This document shows, piece by piece, positions 19,160-27,455 of a stretch of 64,000 bases of DNA. Made by a program: the position numbers and the translations under genes. Origin of the DNA: Lachnospiraceae bacterium (GTDB lineage Bacteria; Bacillota; Clostridia; Lachnospirales; Lachnospiraceae); contig JAFUAB010000041.1 in the NCBI GenBank assembly GCA_017460885.1, forward strand, positions 52,998-116,997, in the 5' to 3' direction. The notes below the pieces were generated by a model. That model worked only from the letters and a program-made list of their open reading frames with translations. It was not told the DNA's origin and ran no database searches. Numbering within the stretch: position 1 is the first letter of the stretch; each line of letters opens with the position of its first letter.

Positions 19160-19196
19160 TACAATTAAATTGTATGCAATTTAATTTCAATGTCAA
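19160..19196 (-). promoter_or_regulatory. OhrR-type operator overlapping the peroxidase promoter
   Basis: On the minus strand TTGACA (plus 19191-19196), 16 bp and TACAAT (plus 19169-19174) form a good vegetative promoter. The interval 19160-19189 contains TACAATTAAATTGTA followed by TGCAATTTAATTTCA, two abutting inverted repeats that closely match the known B. subtilis ohrA operator. Binding there would block RNA polymerase. The rest of the 400-bp gap up to 19475 shows a possible leader ORF and no other clear feature. Confidence 0.85.
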
Positions 19197-19364
19197 CCCC
19201 TTTTCTTATTTTTTCTAAAGAATCGCGGGGGAGGACAGGGACTAAGGAACTTTTTAAGTTAAAAAAGTAACCAGCGGTTTAGAGACAAGCCGTCCTTCTT
19301 TAGTTAAGATTATAATAGCTTGTGAAGGTTTTTTGATAGGAGGCACAACGCATTATCCGGGAGT

Positions 19365-19475
19365 ATGATCAATACAAGGAATCAGTCCATGGATAGCAGG
19401 TCATTAATGCCATCTCCATACTCGTTGAAAAGTCCGGCCGAAAGTGTTATCTTTAAGGTAATGATGGAGGTCTGA
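19365..19475 (+). CDS. Possible 36-codon leader ORF before the PD-(D/E)XK-like gene
   Basis: An ATG-to-TGA frame of 36 codons, whose stop overlaps the next start (TGATG). GGGAG is only one base from the ATG and a better AGGAGG is ~25 bases away, so expression is doubtful. Its end (SPAESVIFKVM) faintly recalls the N-terminus of Rpn-type nucleases, so it may be the detached first piece of the next gene. Confidence 0.25.
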   Translation: MINTRNQSMDSRSLMPSPYSLKSPAESVIFKVMMEV

Positions 19476-20335
19476 TGGGCAGAACGTACTGGCACTCGGC
19501 AATCTGCGGAGCCACCGAGTGGGAACTGAAACAGAATAAGGATGACCTGGAGTTTGAATCTGAGCATATTCTCAACAAGGAACCGATCAAGATGGACATG
19601 CTCGTGATCAAAAAACATCCGAACGCAACAATCCGGAATGAGATAGGCAGGATATTCCGGGGGCATAACGTCCTGGAATTCAAGGGCAGCGGAGATGCCT
19701 TGAACGTGGACGTATACCACAAGGTAATCGGCTATGCGTGCCTGTACAAGAGCATGGGATCTCACGTCAATGAGAGAGACGCCAAAGACATCACAGTGAC
19801 CATGATCAGGGAGGCCTATCCAAGGGAACTGATCAAGTCGCTTAAAATGACCGGCATAACCGTTACGGAACAATATCCCGGGATTTACTATCTGTCCGGA
19901 AACATAATGTTTCCGACGCAGATCATAGTTACCGGTCGATTAAGCAGCGATCATGCAAGTCTGAGGATTCTGTCAAAAAAGGCTCAGGAAGCAGATGTAC
20001 GCAAGTTCCTGCAGGAAGCCCGGACAGCAGTTGAACCGGGAGACTTACGGAACATAGATGCAGTGTTGCAGGTGAGCGTTTCAGAGAATGAAACGCTGTA
20101 TAATATGGTGAGGGAGGACAAAATCATGTGTCAGGCTTTGGAAAATCTCATGCAGGACGTAATTGAAGAAAGAGTTGAAGAAAGAATTGAAAAAAGAGTT
20201 GAAGAAAGACAGGAACAACAGACCGTAAAAAACCTAAAGGCAATGATGAAAAACCTAAAGCTTACAGCCGAACAGGCTTTGCAGGCGTTAGATATTTCCG
20301 ATTCTGACAAGCCTCGTTACATGGCAATGCTTTGA
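19475..20335 (+). CDS. PD-(D/E)XK nuclease-like protein (Rpn/transposase-associated type)
   Basis: A 286-residue protein not tied to a named family with certainty. It has a possible PD-(D/E)XK core: a DMLVIKK strand near residue 48, NVLEFKGSGDAL (E-x-K, ~70) and a following helix. The C-terminus has a charged repeat of EERVEER type and ends LTAEQALQALDIS..DKPRYMAML, a tail style seen in Rpn-type recombination-promoting nucleases and PD-(D/E)XK transposase-like proteins of Lachnospiraceae. GGAGG precedes the ATG. It begins an accessory patch of decayed genes. Confidence 0.5.
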   Translation: MGRTYWHSAICGATEWELKQNKDDLEFESEHILNKEPIKMDMLVIKKHPNATIRNEIGRIFRGHNVLEFKGSGDALNVDVYHKVIGYACLYKSMGSHVNERDAKDITVTMIREAYPRELIKSLKMTGITVTEQYPGIYYLSGNIMFPTQIIVTGRLSSDHASLRILSKKAQEADVRKFLQEARTAVEPGDLRNIDAVLQVSVSENETLYNMVREDKIMCQALENLMQDVIEERVEERIEKRVEERQEQQTVKNLKAMMKNLKLTAEQALQALDISDSDKPRYMAML

Positions 20336-20419
20336 TGGCTTTGTTTCAATGCTTCCGCATATGAATGATGGATGCATACAGGTACATGTTAGAGGTTGCC
20401 CAATTTAGGGCATTGACGG

Positions 20420-20460
20420 CGCTCTAATTTGCTCATTTGAGCAGATTAGGGCGTTCTTTT
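20420..20460 (+). terminator. Hairpin terminator after the PD-(D/E)XK-like gene
   Basis: CGCTCTAATTTGCTC, loop ATTT, GAGCAGATTAGGGCG then TTCTTTT; two mismatched pairs in a long stem. It lies between this gene and the convergent ATPase remnant. Confidence 0.6.
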
Positions 20461-20494
20461 GCCGGAAATACGTCTTGCGTGTTTGCGGCTTTTC

Positions 20495-21097
20495 TTATGC
20501 CTGAAAAAAGAGATCATCCAAAGTGATAACCTTTACGAATGCACCAGCATAATCATTTTGCGTAAGTCCTGCCGTGGTTATGAGCGTGCTGTGGACAGTC
20601 GCGTTCGCAGGAATCAGTTCAATAAGCGCATCTATCCGTTCCAGAATCTTTTCGTAATATGATTTGCTGACACTGAACACCTTGTTATAAAACTTTATTT
20701 CACACATGTTGTAGACGTTGTCATTTCGTGCAAGAATATAGAAAAGGCAGAATGGATCTGTCAGTTTATAATAGGTTTCCCTGCATCCCATTCCGAATGG
20801 AACGTACTTTTCTATAAAGTCACTTGCGATCAGTGCATCAAGTGCATCCTTGAATACGCTTCCATCCTTAAGATTCAGCGCATTCAAAAGCTCTTTTCTG
20901 TTATAGCCGGATCTTTTTGTGGCAAGAAACGTAGTTATTTTTTGCAGGAAGACCGGGTTTTTAAACACTGATTTGAACAGACGATCGTATTCTTCTCGCA
21001 GTTTTGCCTGTTTTTCAAAGAAAAGCATGTCGATATTCTGCGCAACGCTGTAATCCGGTCTGAAGAAACTGTAATAGTAGGGTATTAATAACCTCAC
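20495..21097 (-). pseudogene. 5'-truncated AAA+ ATPase (DUF234-type) remnant
   Basis: Only the C-terminal ~200 residues of a DUF234-type archaeal/bacterial ATPase are present: a winged-helix part (YNRKELLNALNLKDGSVFKDAL), the motif YYKLTDPFCLFY, and the typical end LITTAGLTQNDY..VITLDDLF. The whole N-terminal P-loop domain is missing, and an in-frame stop lies directly before the GTG that opens the frame. The natural C-terminus is intact, so the loss was at the 5' side. Confidence 0.75.
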
Positions 21098-21249
21098 TTC
21101 GTTTTATAAGATTATAATCCGAGGATATCCCGAGGCCAATACGAAAATCTTATATATGACTTCGAAATAAGATAGAAAACAAATGTCTCGAAATATCTGA
21201 GTCGTTGATGGATTAACGGACAAAGTTAATGGACAAAGAGGGCGCATGT

Positions 21250-21318
21250 ATGGAATATCCGGTATTAGTCCCAAAGAAAACAGGCGAAAGAATCAAACAG
21301 TTCCGCAGGGAGCGGTAG
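21250..21318 (+). pseudogene. Possible N-terminal fragment of an XRE-type regulator
   Basis: A 22-codon frame, MEYPVLVPKKTGERIKQFRR and two further residues, ends at a TAG just where the first helix of an XRE HTH would continue. The text resembles the start of small Lachnospiraceae HTH regulators. It stands alone, and the rest of 21098-21435 shows no gene. Confidence 0.35.
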
Positions 21319-21435
21319 CATTTTGAAACAATAGTTTAGGGATTATTGTCCCATTTTGTGATACGATGTAAGCAGATGACAAAGTTTTATGTTCCTTACT
21401 TGATATTTTAGTAGCGATTTGGAGGAATGCGTGAC

Positions 21436-21804
21436 ATGAAGGTGCTGCACGTCGAAGACAACGTATACAAGCATATGAACGTCCTTAAGCAGCTGAAGGA
21501 CATGAGGATATCGGACGTGACCTGGGCGCAGTCATTTGAGGAAGGCAAGGCGAAGCTTGAGGAAGGGCATTATGACCTGATGATCACGGACATGTCATTT
21601 CCGATAAGGTTTGGCGAGGTCGAGAATGATGATGCGGGTGACATGATGATCGACCTTGCTCACCGGATCCATCCTGACATGCCCATCATCCTGGTTACGT
21701 CCTTTCGGATGAAAAAGGACGGCATCCTGGGAGTCGTTCATTACGATCCCGATGAGCTGTGGGAAAATGATCTGCGCGACCTGGTACGAATGGTGGAGCG
21801 TTAA
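21436..21804 (+). CDS. Stand-alone receiver-domain protein
   Basis: About 122 residues, one CheY-like receiver with no output domain. The acidic pocket is HVEDN (Glu7-Asp8) and the phospho-acceptor is Asp52 in LMITDMSFP, followed by VTS for the conserved Ser/Thr. The usual Lys-Pro near the C-terminus is not seen; that region reads GVVHYDPDELWENDLRDLV. The ATG at 21436 is preferred, with GGAGG 10 bases upstream; an ATG at 21427 is too close to it. No partner kinase is adjacent, and it lies among gene remnants. Confidence 0.65.
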   Translation: MKVLHVEDNVYKHMNVLKQLKDMRISDVTWAQSFEEGKAKLEEGHYDLMITDMSFPIRFGEVENDDAGDMMIDLAHRIHPDMPIILVTSFRMKKDGILGVVHYDPDELWENDLRDLVRMVER

Positions 21805-21847
21805 GGACCCATGACGGTCCGTCATAGCCCTCGAAAATGCTGTTTTA

Positions 21848-21915
21848 TTTTTCGGATTCCGCATCCGGATTGTATTCGAGGATGTCTCCCGGCTGGCAGT
21901 GTAGCGTCTCGTCGA
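21848..21915 (-). pseudogene. C-terminal scrap of a small Cro/C1-type regulator
   Basis: On the minus strand the frame ends ETLHCQPGDILEYNPDAE, nearly the same as the ALDCQPGDILEY ending of YozG-like XRE regulators. Upstream of it the frame has no HTH, so this is a leftover 3' end. The remainder of 21805-22104 shows nothing else. Confidence 0.45.
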
Positions 21916-22104
21916 CCTGAGTCTGGAGAAGGGATTGTTTTCCTGCCTGAGCGTCGTGAATATCCTGAAAGTGCACAGAGCATCTTGTGATTTGGAATAA
22001 ATTCGTGTAATATGTACTTTGTATGTTAACATAATTCAAAGAAATCACTTTTGACCGGCATTTCTTTGAATATGGGTTTTAATGCTCGTAAGGAAGGTGA
22101 CTTA

Positions 22105-22587
22105 ATGAGGGTTCGTAAATATCAGATGAGAGATACTGATGCCATGATGGCTATCTGGAACGGGGTGGTTGAGGAAGGCAATGCTTTTCCACAGGAGGAA
22201 CCGCTTGACGCATCGGACACAGATGCATTCTTTGCCTCCCAGAGCTACTGCGGAGTAGCGGTGGACTTTGCAGCCAACGTACACGGATTATATATATTGC
22301 ATCCCAATAATGAGGGAAGGTGCGGGCATATCTGCAATGCCAGCTTTGCGGTAGCTCCTGACAGCAGAGGCCAGAAGGTCGGTGAAGATCTGGTGAAGGA
22401 CTGTATCGTCCAGGCCGGGAAGCTTGGCTTTAAGATACTGCAGTTCAATGCCGTGGTCACATCCAACGAAGCCGCCAATAAGCTCTATGAAAAGCTCGGT
22501 TTTAACAGACTGGGTACGATACCGGGTGGATTCAGACTGAAGGATGGCAGCTTCGCGGATATCAATCTCTATTATATAAATCTGTAA
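22105..22587 (+). CDS. GNAT-family N-acetyltransferase
   Basis: A 160-residue acyl-CoA-dependent acetyltransferase. The acetyl-CoA-binding motif A is seen as VAPDSRGQKVGEDLV, and motif B as NEAANKLYEKLGF. I start it at the ATG at 22105, preceded by AAGGAAGGTG. The opening MRVRKYQMRDTDAMMAIWN and middle are typical of the phosphinothricin/N-acetyltransferase-like subgroup. Substrate not predictable; stand-alone gene. Confidence 0.85.
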   Translation: MRVRKYQMRDTDAMMAIWNGVVEEGNAFPQEEPLDASDTDAFFASQSYCGVAVDFAANVHGLYILHPNNEGRCGHICNASFAVAPDSRGQKVGEDLVKDCIVQAGKLGFKILQFNAVVTSNEAANKLYEKLGFNRLGTIPGGFRLKDGSFADINLYYINL

Positions 22588-22672
22588 CTGCGGCGGGGCA
22601 AATGAAACACCGATCATTGCGGCGCTTCACTGAATGTATGGGAAATCCGGTACAGTTCATAGATACATTGTT

Positions 22673-24175
22673 ATGATAAAAAATTGGAAATCTCGCAAGA
22701 GACCGATCATATTGACTATGACAGTCATTATGATCCTGACAAATATCCTGATCATATTTCCGCCTGCTGCGGCCAGAGCCGATCTCGAGGATACAATAGC
22801 GGAGATGCAGCAGCAGGAGGCTCAGACCCAGGAGACCATTTCCAATCTGGAAAAGGCCACCGTTGAAACGCGAGCTGCCATCCACTCTCTGGAGGGACAG
22901 AAGGCACAGGTGGAGGAAAATGTAAGCGCCCTTCAAAACAAGAGCGCTTCTTTGCAGTCCACCATAAACGGTTATAATAACCAGCTTGAAGCTCTGAACG
23001 GTGAGATCAGCGAGGCGGAATCCGCTCTTGCCGAGGTCTCTGCAGAGATCATCCAGCTCAATAACGAACTGGCGGAGGCACGTGAGGAAGAGGCTGCGCA
23101 GTATGCTCTGCTTAAGAATCAGCTGAAATCCACATATGAGCGCGGTGGTTCTGACAGTATGATCTTAATGCTTCTGACCTGTGGTACCATTCAGGAATTT
23201 CTGACCAAATCGGAATACATCAGTGCGATGGTGACGTATGATCAGCGTAAGATTGCCGAATATCAGGCGCTTGAAGCCGATATTGAAGCCAAGACGGCTA
23301 TAGTCGAAGAAAAACAGGCAGAACTGGATGCATATCAGAATTCACTTGATGAAAAGCATGAAGAAATAGCTGATTTGACCGATGCGGTCAGAGGGCAGCT
23401 TGATACAACCAATTCTAATATTTCCTCCGAAAAGGGAAAGCTTGCCAACTTTACCCAGCAGCTGTCTGATCTGGATAAAAAGATGAAATCTCTTGAATCA
23501 CAGACCGCAGCCGCACAGGCAGCTCTGGCTAAGCAGATAGCCGAGCGTCTGGCACTTCAGAGAGAGGATACATCCGGATCCTACGCAGCCAGCGCGACTG
23601 AACTTGAATGGCTGGCCGCTACGATTCAGGCCGAGGCCGGAGGTGAATCCTATACCGGTAAACTGGCAGTGGGAAGCGTTATCATGAACCGTGTCAAGAG
23701 TTCTGTCTTTCCCAACACGGTCATAGGAGTCATTACCCAGCATATGCAGTTTGCTTCCTACAGGTCAGGCAAGGTAGAACTGATCATAGCCAACGGACCC
23801 AATTCCACGTGTATTCAGGCGGCGCAGGAGGTACTGAACGGTGCCCGTGTCGGCGACTATCTTTTCTTTATGACAAAGTACTATGCCGATTATTACGGTA
23901 TCAGTGAATACACGATGATCGGTAATCATGCATTCTTCTATCGCTGGGTTACAAATAAACCCGTTGTGACGGAACCTGAGGAAACCGAAGAGCCTGTTTC
24001 GGAAGAACCCCCTTCGGAAGAGCCTGCTTCAGAAGAGCCTGCCGGAGATGATCAGGGCGGCGGTGAAGAAGAATACACCGAAGAGTATTCCGAAGAATCC
24101 GGTGAACCCGAGGGCGAAGGCGAAGAGACTGAGTATTATGATGAGGGTTCGGATGGCGGAGAATCCGAAGAATAA
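22673..24175 (+). CDS. Secreted cell-wall hydrolase with coiled coil and SleB domain
   Basis: About 500 residues starting at MIKNWKSRKRP, a good signal-peptide n-region, with hydrophobic core and probable cleavage near ARA-DLED (~36). Residues ~38-290 form a long CwlO/PcsB-like coiled coil. The catalytic part (~305-425) is a SleB/CwlJ hydrolase_2 domain (WLAATIQAEAGGES..GKLAVGSVIMNRV, NHAFFYRW). The last ~75 residues are a highly acidic EEP(V/P/A)SEE repeat region, probably a flexible surface tail. No spore genes are nearby, so a vegetative wall role is likelier. The end overlaps the next kinase gene by 23 bp; no clear ribosome site at the start. Confidence 0.88.
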   Translation: MIKNWKSRKRPIILTMTVIMILTNILIIFPPAAARADLEDTIAEMQQQEAQTQETISNLEKATVETRAAIHSLEGQKAQVEENVSALQNKSASLQSTINGYNNQLEALNGEISEAESALAEVSAEIIQLNNELAEAREEEAAQYALLKNQLKSTYERGGSDSMILMLLTCGTIQEFLTKSEYISAMVTYDQRKIAEYQALEADIEAKTAIVEEKQAELDAYQNSLDEKHEEIADLTDAVRGQLDTTNSNISSEKGKLANFTQQLSDLDKKMKSLESQTAAAQAALAKQIAERLALQREDTSGSYAASATELEWLAATIQAEAGGESYTGKLAVGSVIMNRVKSSVFPNTVIGVITQHMQFASYRSGKVELIIANGPNSTCIQAAQEVLNGARVGDYLFFMTKYYADYYGISEYTMIGNHAFFYRWVTNKPVVTEPEETEEPVSEEPPSEEPASEEPAGDDQGGGEEEYTEEYSEESGEPEGEGEETEYYDEGSDGGESEE

Positions 24176-25943
24176 CTTGAGAAACAAATCCAAAGTGATA
24201 AGAGCGGTAATCGTGATGGGGGTGCTTCTATGCATAGCGATCATGATTTCTGCCGTATTCAATGTCACTACTCCCAATATATTAAGGGGCGATCCCGCAT
24301 TGATCTATATTGATGAAGAATATGAGGGATTTCGGGAAGAGCTTTATTCGGATTTCGACCGTAATGAGCGGACGTTTCTGTTTGAACTTCCCGAGATTCC
24401 TTCTGGCGGAGAGACTCTGGCTGTCTGGCTTGTGCACCGTGATGTCGAGATAAGCATTGACGGTGATGTTATGTTTGATTCCGGTCCGCTGGATGCAAGC
24501 TGGATCACATCCAGTCCCGGTAATTACTGGGCACTGGTTCCGGTATACAGCCGGGATTCGGGTGGCGAGGTGGTTATCCGTTCCGTCGATGCCTACGCCG
24601 GCATACCTGACAGGACACCTGATATCATGGTGGCATCAATGGAACGACTTGTCGCATACTGTCTGAGCCGGGAGTGGATCGAGATGGCAGCCGGATTCCT
24701 GTGTGTTGTGCTGGGCGGAGTCTTTGCCACACTGGCATTTGTGCTTCATGCGGATCGGGATCAGAGGATCGGCGCGGGATATATGGGATTGTATATCAGT
24801 ATGGTCGGCGTGTTCAGATTGCTGGATATGCCACTGATCACGCTGGTTTTTAATAAACACAGTCTGTTGATCACATATATCTCACTTATACTGTTTATGT
24901 GGATCCCGTTTATATTCTATATGAGTGCTACCTTTCAGAGTAAGGGTGTAAGACTGTATTCATATTGGAGTGCTTATTTCGCTGTAATAAATATTATCTG
25001 CTTTGTGCTTCAGATAGCACGACTGAGAGATCTCAGACAGAATGTGCTTTTGATTTATGCCGGCATGCTGCTCTCTTTTCTGTCGATCATCTTTCAGACA
25101 GTTTATGACCACACCCGAAAGAAGAATATCAAAGAGGCTCAATGGTTCCCTGCGATATACATACTGATGGGTATCAGTCTGACGGCGGATATGATCCTTT
25201 TTAAATTGAATGGTCATACCAGGCAGTCCAATATTTCACTCTATACCTCCCTGGTATATGGGATAATATCGGGATTTTCCATGATAGCCGAGATCATGAG
25301 CCGCCAGGAGGAATACCGTCTCAAGGAGCTTGAACTTTCCGACCAGAGAGGCGCAATGATGCTGAGCCAGATCAGACCTCATTTTGTATATAATACGATG
25401 AATACGATCTACAGCCTGTGCGATATCGATGTGGAGTCCGCCAAATGTGCGATACATGATTTTTCGGGATACCTGAGACTGAATTTTAGTTTTATGGATT
25501 ACAGGAATCCCATTGACTTTTCGTTGGAGCTGCAGCACACCAGATTCTACCTTTCCATCGAAAAACTCAGATTCGGAGATGATCTGGATGTGGAATATGA
25601 TATAAAAACCGAGGATTTCAGGATACCGCCGCTTACGCTGCAGCCGATAGTGGAAAATGCGGTACGACATGGAATACGTGGTAAAACCGGTAAAGGTAAG
25701 GTCAACATTTGTACGGAAGAGGAGTATAATGATTATGTGGTGCAGGTGGAGGATAACGGTGCGGGGTTTGATGTTTCGATCCTGAACCATGACGACGTTG
25801 AGGATGAACACCGGCATATCGCCGTCAAAAATGTTTCCGCCCGTATTGAACAGATGTGCGGCGGAAGGGTTGATATAGTAAGCACCATTGGTGAAGGAAC
25901 AAAAGTAACGATTGTTATACCAAAAATAAGACCGGAGAAGTGA
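24153..25943 (+). CDS. LytS-type sensor histidine kinase
   Basis: About 596 residues from the ATG at 24153 (weak GAGGG 5 bases before), which lies inside the wall hydrolase tail. One span near residue 15-35, an extracellular beta-rich region, then about seven spans (~175-375) in a 7TMR-DISM-like arrangement. The His_kinase domain has the phospho-acceptor in QIRPHFVYNTMN (~410), and the ATPase has LQPIVENAVRHGI and a DNGAGF loop. This is the YesM/LytS class. It is followed 4 bp later by a response regulator, forming a two-component system that may respond to wall or carbohydrate signals. Confidence 0.9.
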   Translation: MAENPKNNLRNKSKVIRAVIVMGVLLCIAIMISAVFNVTTPNILRGDPALIYIDEEYEGFREELYSDFDRNERTFLFELPEIPSGGETLAVWLVHRDVEISIDGDVMFDSGPLDASWITSSPGNYWALVPVYSRDSGGEVVIRSVDAYAGIPDRTPDIMVASMERLVAYCLSREWIEMAAGFLCVVLGGVFATLAFVLHADRDQRIGAGYMGLYISMVGVFRLLDMPLITLVFNKHSLLITYISLILFMWIPFIFYMSATFQSKGVRLYSYWSAYFAVINIICFVLQIARLRDLRQNVLLIYAGMLLSFLSIIFQTVYDHTRKKNIKEAQWFPAIYILMGISLTADMILFKLNGHTRQSNISLYTSLVYGIISGFSMIAEIMSRQEEYRLKELELSDQRGAMMLSQIRPHFVYNTMNTIYSLCDIDVESAKCAIHDFSGYLRLNFSFMDYRNPIDFSLELQHTRFYLSIEKLRFGDDLDVEYDIKTEDFRIPPLTLQPIVENAVRHGIRGKTGKGKVNICTEEEYNDYVVQVEDNGAGFDVSILNHDDVEDEHRHIAVKNVSARIEQMCGGRVDIVSTIGEGTKVTIVIPKIRPEK

Positions 25944-25947
25944 GACT

Positions 25948-26733
25948 ATGAAGGTAATGATCGTGGATGATGAAAAGCTGTCGGCTATGTCGCTGAACAA
26001 TACAGTGAGGACAGCGTTAAACGATGACAGTGAGATCAGAGTGTTTCCCAGCGGTGAAGAGGCACTGGCAGACCGTGGCTTCCAGCCCGATATAGCAATG
26101 CTTGACATAGAAATGCCGGGCATGAACGGACTCGAACTTGCGGACAGACTCAGAGACAGTTTTCCCGGACTGATCATAATCTATGTCACTGCATATTCGG
26201 ATTATGCGATGAATGCCTGGAATCTGGGAGTGGACGGATATCTGCTCAAGCCGGCGAGTATAGATGATGTCAGGACCCTGCTGGACAATATTTTTGCCAA
26301 GCGCGGGATGAATGTAAAGAATTCCGGCAGGCTTGAAGTCAGATGCTTTGGCAAATTTGAAGTATTCTATAATGGGGAGATCGTGAATTTTAAACGAAGC
26401 CGCGCCAAGGAGATGCTGGCATATCTGATATGCGCAAGGGGAGCAAGGGTAACCTCCGGAGAGCTGTGCGGAGTACTTTGGGAGGATGCATCGGCGCTGC
26501 AGCGCAAAAAAACATATATCAGGCAGTATGCCCAGAGCATGAGAGAAGCCTTTTCGCAGCTGGGGATAGAGGATGTGCTTGTGCACAACAGAGATGCATA
26601 CGCTGTCAATACTGAGCTGGTCGATTGCGATTATTACAGATATCTGAACGGAGAGACTGATCAGGATGAGTATATCGGAGAGTTCGTAAGCCAGTATGAA
26701 TGGTCCGAACTGATAAATCCGTTTGTCGACTGA
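25948..26733 (+). CDS. Response regulator with receiver and SARP-like winged-helix output
   Basis: About 261 residues. The receiver (1-120) has VDDE, Asp53 in MLDIEMPGMNG, VTAYS and LKPA. The output domain (~128-245) begins LEVRCFGKFEVFYNGEIVNF and is a winged helix of the SARP/BTAD-proximal kind (GELCGVLWEDAS..RKKTYIRQYAQSMREAF), rather than LytTR as expected next to a LytS-type kinase. There is no bacterial transcriptional activation helical repeat domain after it. Coupled to the kinase gene. Confidence 0.88.
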   Translation: MKVMIVDDEKLSAMSLNNTVRTALNDDSEIRVFPSGEEALADRGFQPDIAMLDIEMPGMNGLELADRLRDSFPGLIIIYVTAYSDYAMNAWNLGVDGYLLKPASIDDVRTLLDNIFAKRGMNVKNSGRLEVRCFGKFEVFYNGEIVNFKRSRAKEMLAYLICARGARVTSGELCGVLWEDASALQRKKTYIRQYAQSMREAFSQLGIEDVLVHNRDAYAVNTELVDCDYYRYLNGETDQDEYIGEFVSQYEWSELINPFVD

Positions 26734-26778
26734 AATGGTGTGTGATACGCTTTTGCTACGATTGATGTGTTATAGTAT

Positions 26779-26909
26779 TTTTCGTAAGGAGTTGCCTGTG
26801 GGCAGTTCGACTGCCTCATCCGCAGCAGGCATTATTACTTGTTTTTCAGTCACAATACTCCTCACATCTCACATTAGTAGGCGCCGGTCACTCCGGCGCC
26901 TGATTTTTT
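26779..26909 (+). ncRNA. Candidate structured RNA ending in a terminator
   Basis: No gene fits this stretch. A possible -10 (TATAGT at 26771) precedes AGGAGT (26787-26792), which can pair with ACTCCT (26857-26862). Between them TGCCTG (26793-26798) pairs with CAGGCA (26826-26831), enclosing GGCAGT-TCG-ACTGCC (26801-26815) and an asymmetric bulge 26816-26822. About 25 unpaired bases follow, and the unit ends at the GC-rich terminator at 26879. It may be an independent small RNA or the 3' UTR of the regulator gene. It matches no riboswitch or RNA class I recognise. Confidence 0.4.
26879..26909 (+). terminator. Rho-independent terminator
   Basis: AGGCGCCGG, loop TCACT, CCGGCGCCT, then GATTTTTT. 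Ends the two-component operon or the candidate RNA. Confidence 0.92.
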
Positions 26910-26951
26910 GCGCGATAAGGCCGTCAACCGTGCGTCGTGCCTGCACGTGCG

Positions 26952-26988
26952 AAAAACCTCGCAGATCATTGATTCTGCGAGGTTTTTG
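26952..26988 (-). terminator. Terminator of the tRNA operon
   Basis: CCTCGCAGA paired with TCTGCGAGG, with A tracts on one side and T tracts on the other, so it can work in both directions. It sits 4 bp beyond the 3' end of tRNA-Lys on the minus strand. Confidence 0.88.
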
Positions 26989-26991
26989 TCG

Positions 26992-27064
26992 TGAGCCATC
27001 CGGGACTCGAACCCGGGACAACTTGATTAAAAGTCAAGTGCTCTACCACCTGAGCTAATGGCCC
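26992..27064 (-). tRNA. tRNA-Lys (anticodon UUU)
   Basis: Minus-strand cloverleaf: acceptor GGGCCAT..., D arm AGCTCAGGTGGTAGAGCA, anticodon loop CTTTTAA with TTT, T arm GGGTTCGAGTCCC. Last gene of the four-tRNA operon; no encoded CCA. Confidence 0.95.
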
Positions 27065-27067
27065 GTG

Positions 27068-27139
27068 CTGGGCTGGCGGGATTCGGACCCACGAATGCAG
27101 GAGTCAAAGTCCTGTGCCTTACCGCTTGGCGACAGCCCA
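27068..27139 (-). tRNA. tRNA-Gln (anticodon UUG)
   Basis: Minus strand: acceptor TGGGCTG/CAGCCCA, anticodon loop CTTTGAC (TTG), T arm GGGTCCGAATCCC, discriminator G as usual for tRNA-Gln. Confidence 0.95.
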
Positions 27140-27207
27140 ATACGCGATAGCGGACTTATATATTATATCCCGAAAACGTCATATCCGCCAGTGGGAAATA
27201 TCCCGAG

Positions 27208-27282
27208 GGTGGGTAGAGGGACTCGAACCCTCGGTCTCCAGAACCACAATCTGGCGCGCTAACCAACTGCGCCATACCCACC
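27208..27282 (-). tRNA. tRNA-His (anticodon GUG)
   Basis: Minus strand: extra 5' G opposite a C discriminator, the identity pair of tRNA-His; acceptor GTGGGTA, anticodon GTG, T arm GGGTTCGAGTCCC. Confidence 0.95.
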
Positions 27283-27286
27283 GTAA

Positions 27287-27360
<74 letters not shown>

Positions 27361-27383
27361 ATATTCAGCAAACGTGCTTAAAT

Positions 27384-27412
27384 AAATTATCATAAATAAG
27401 TATTTAAGTCAA
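27384..27412 (-). promoter_or_regulatory. Promoter of the tRNA operon
   Basis: Minus strand: TTGACT (plus 27407-27412), 17-bp AT-rich spacer, TAATTT (plus 27384-27389), 24 bp before tRNA-Arg. Confidence 0.8.
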
Positions 27413-27455
27413 GGATTATTTAACCTATTTACTCCGGAAGTTTGACGTGTTATAT

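Noticed and set aside
21845-22048. A full 67-residue gene on the minus strand
   Set aside because: Only the last ~23 residues resemble a protein family; the rest has no similarity I recognise, so it was recorded as a fragment.
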